Shown here one piece after another: positions 63,563 to 64,000 of a stretch of DNA of 64,000 nt. A program made the translations under genes and the position numbers. Source of the stretch: Shimia isoporae (GTDB lineage Bacteria > Pseudomonadota > Alphaproteobacteria > Rhodobacterales > Rhodobacteraceae); assembly GCF_004346865.1 (NCBI RefSeq), contig NZ_SMGR01000005.1, forward strand, positions 1-64,000, read 5' to 3'. How positions within the stretch are numbered: the stretch's first letter is position 1; each line of letters starts with the position of its first letter. The notes below the pieces were generated by a model that worked only from the letters and a program-made list of their open reading frames with translations, ran no database searches and was not told the DNA's origin.

Positions 63563-64000
63563 TCTAATTCAGGAAGCCCGCCGTCAGGCCGAAATCTGCA
63601 ACGCCTGCCGCTATTGCGAGGGCTATTGTTCGGTCTTTCCCTCCCTGCACGCCAACCGGTCCTTCAGCGACGGTGACATCACGCAGCTGGCAAACCTCTG
63701 CCACAACTGCCGGGGTTGCTACTATGCGTGCCAATACACCGCCCCGCACGAGTTTGACCTGAACCTTCCTGCGGCATTGGCCGAAGTGCGCCGCGACAGC
63801 TGGGAAACCTATGCTTGGCCGCAGCCGCTGGCCCGTCGTTTCAACACCCACGGTGCCGCAATCGCATTGGCGCTGGTCCTCGGGTTCGCCCTTCTCTTTG
63901 CAGCCATCAAAGCCCTCGGCTCGGCGGGGGGCGAAGGCTTCTACGCAGTCCTGTCCCACAACGCCATGGTCGCAATCTTCGCGCCGGCCTTCCTCCTGCC
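63552..64000 (+). CDS. tcuB: Tricarballylate utilisation protein B, TcuB (truncated by window end)
   Basis: The N-terminal 149 residues are present. Two cysteine clusters, CNACRYCEGYC (residues 16-26) and CHNCRGCYYAC (residues about 50-60), match the two iron-sulfur clusters of TcuB, the membrane protein that passes electrons from TcuA to the quinone pool. Membrane segments begin near residue 105 (AIALALVLGFALLF). The C-terminus lies beyond the window edge. Confidence 0.9.
   Translation, partial: MQVDLIQEARRQAEICNACRYCEGYCSVFPSLHANRSFSDGDITQLANLCHNCRGCYYACQYTAPHEFDLNLPAALAEVRRDSWETYAWPQPLARRFNTHGAAIALALVLGFALLFAAIKALGSAGGEGFYAVLSHNAMVAIFAPAFLL

Overview
This window looks like a chromosomal segment of a marine alphaproteobacterium of the Roseobacter group (Rhodobacterales). 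The reasons are the fairly high GC, a sulfopropanediol (DHPS) catabolic operon fed by a TRAP transporter with fused DctQM, a UrtABCDE urea importer whose UrtB carries a long N-terminal domain, several IclR/TetR/LysR-controlled uptake-plus-catabolism operons, and an RTX protein. I see no phage, insertion sequence, CRISPR array or replication origin. The segment is packed with nutrient-scavenging modules, each made of an importer, enzymes and a local regulator.

Layout. 1-1.8 kb: C-terminally cut RTX calcium-binding repeat protein (minus strand). 2.1 kb: tRNA-Arg(UCU). 2.2-11.2 kb: a minus-strand operon, read GMC oxidoreductase, TRAP DctP, fused DctQM, DUF475 membrane protein, HpsN-type sulfopropanediol dehydrogenase, zinc alcohol dehydrogenase, universal stress protein, with a divergent IclR regulator at 11.3 kb. 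12-19.5 kb: an alpha/beta hydrolase, a small exported protein and urtABCDE. 19.5-23.6 kb: an efflux set (KefF-like quinone reductase, CPA2 antiporter with a histidine-rich insert, MATE pump). 23.7-33 kb: a minus-strand nitrogen-compound operon read as PLP ammonia-lyase, M24 metallohydrolase, maleate-isomerase-like enzyme, Pot-type ABC importer (ATPase, binding protein, two permeases), creatinase. 33-38.6 kb: an acyl-CoA ligase divergent from a phytoene-desaturase-like flavoprotein and a 2Fe-2S reductase, followed by a TetR gene. 38.8-43.8 kb: parvulin, HupE/UreJ-like, DUF3604 and an exported unknown protein, then a decayed acyl-CoA/malonyl-CoA ligase tail. 44.2-51.5 kb: a sorbitol/mannitol-type polyol operon (smoEFG, SDR, AraC regulator, mtlK, smoK). 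51.5-61.1 kb: an IclR regulator divergent from a cyclase-family hydrolase, cupin, SDR, 3-hydroxyacyl-CoA-dehydrogenase-like enzyme, a complete Liv-type ABC importer and a beta-keto acid cleavage enzyme (BKACE). 61.2-64 kb: LysR, TcuA and the start of TcuB.

How it works together. The cell seems equipped to import and oxidise small polar compounds released by algae and animals: DHPS, urea, creatine-like guanidino compounds, sugar alcohols and tricarboxylates. The most promising undescribed system is the 52.5-61.1 kb operon. Its enzymes fit ring or amide opening, oxidation of a beta-hydroxy acid and BKACE cleavage of the resulting beta-keto acid, with its own importer, but the substrate cannot be read from sequence. 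The creatinase-linked operon is the second candidate. A recurring regulatory theme is that all five solute-binding-protein genes in the window are followed by a strong hairpin before the next transporter gene.
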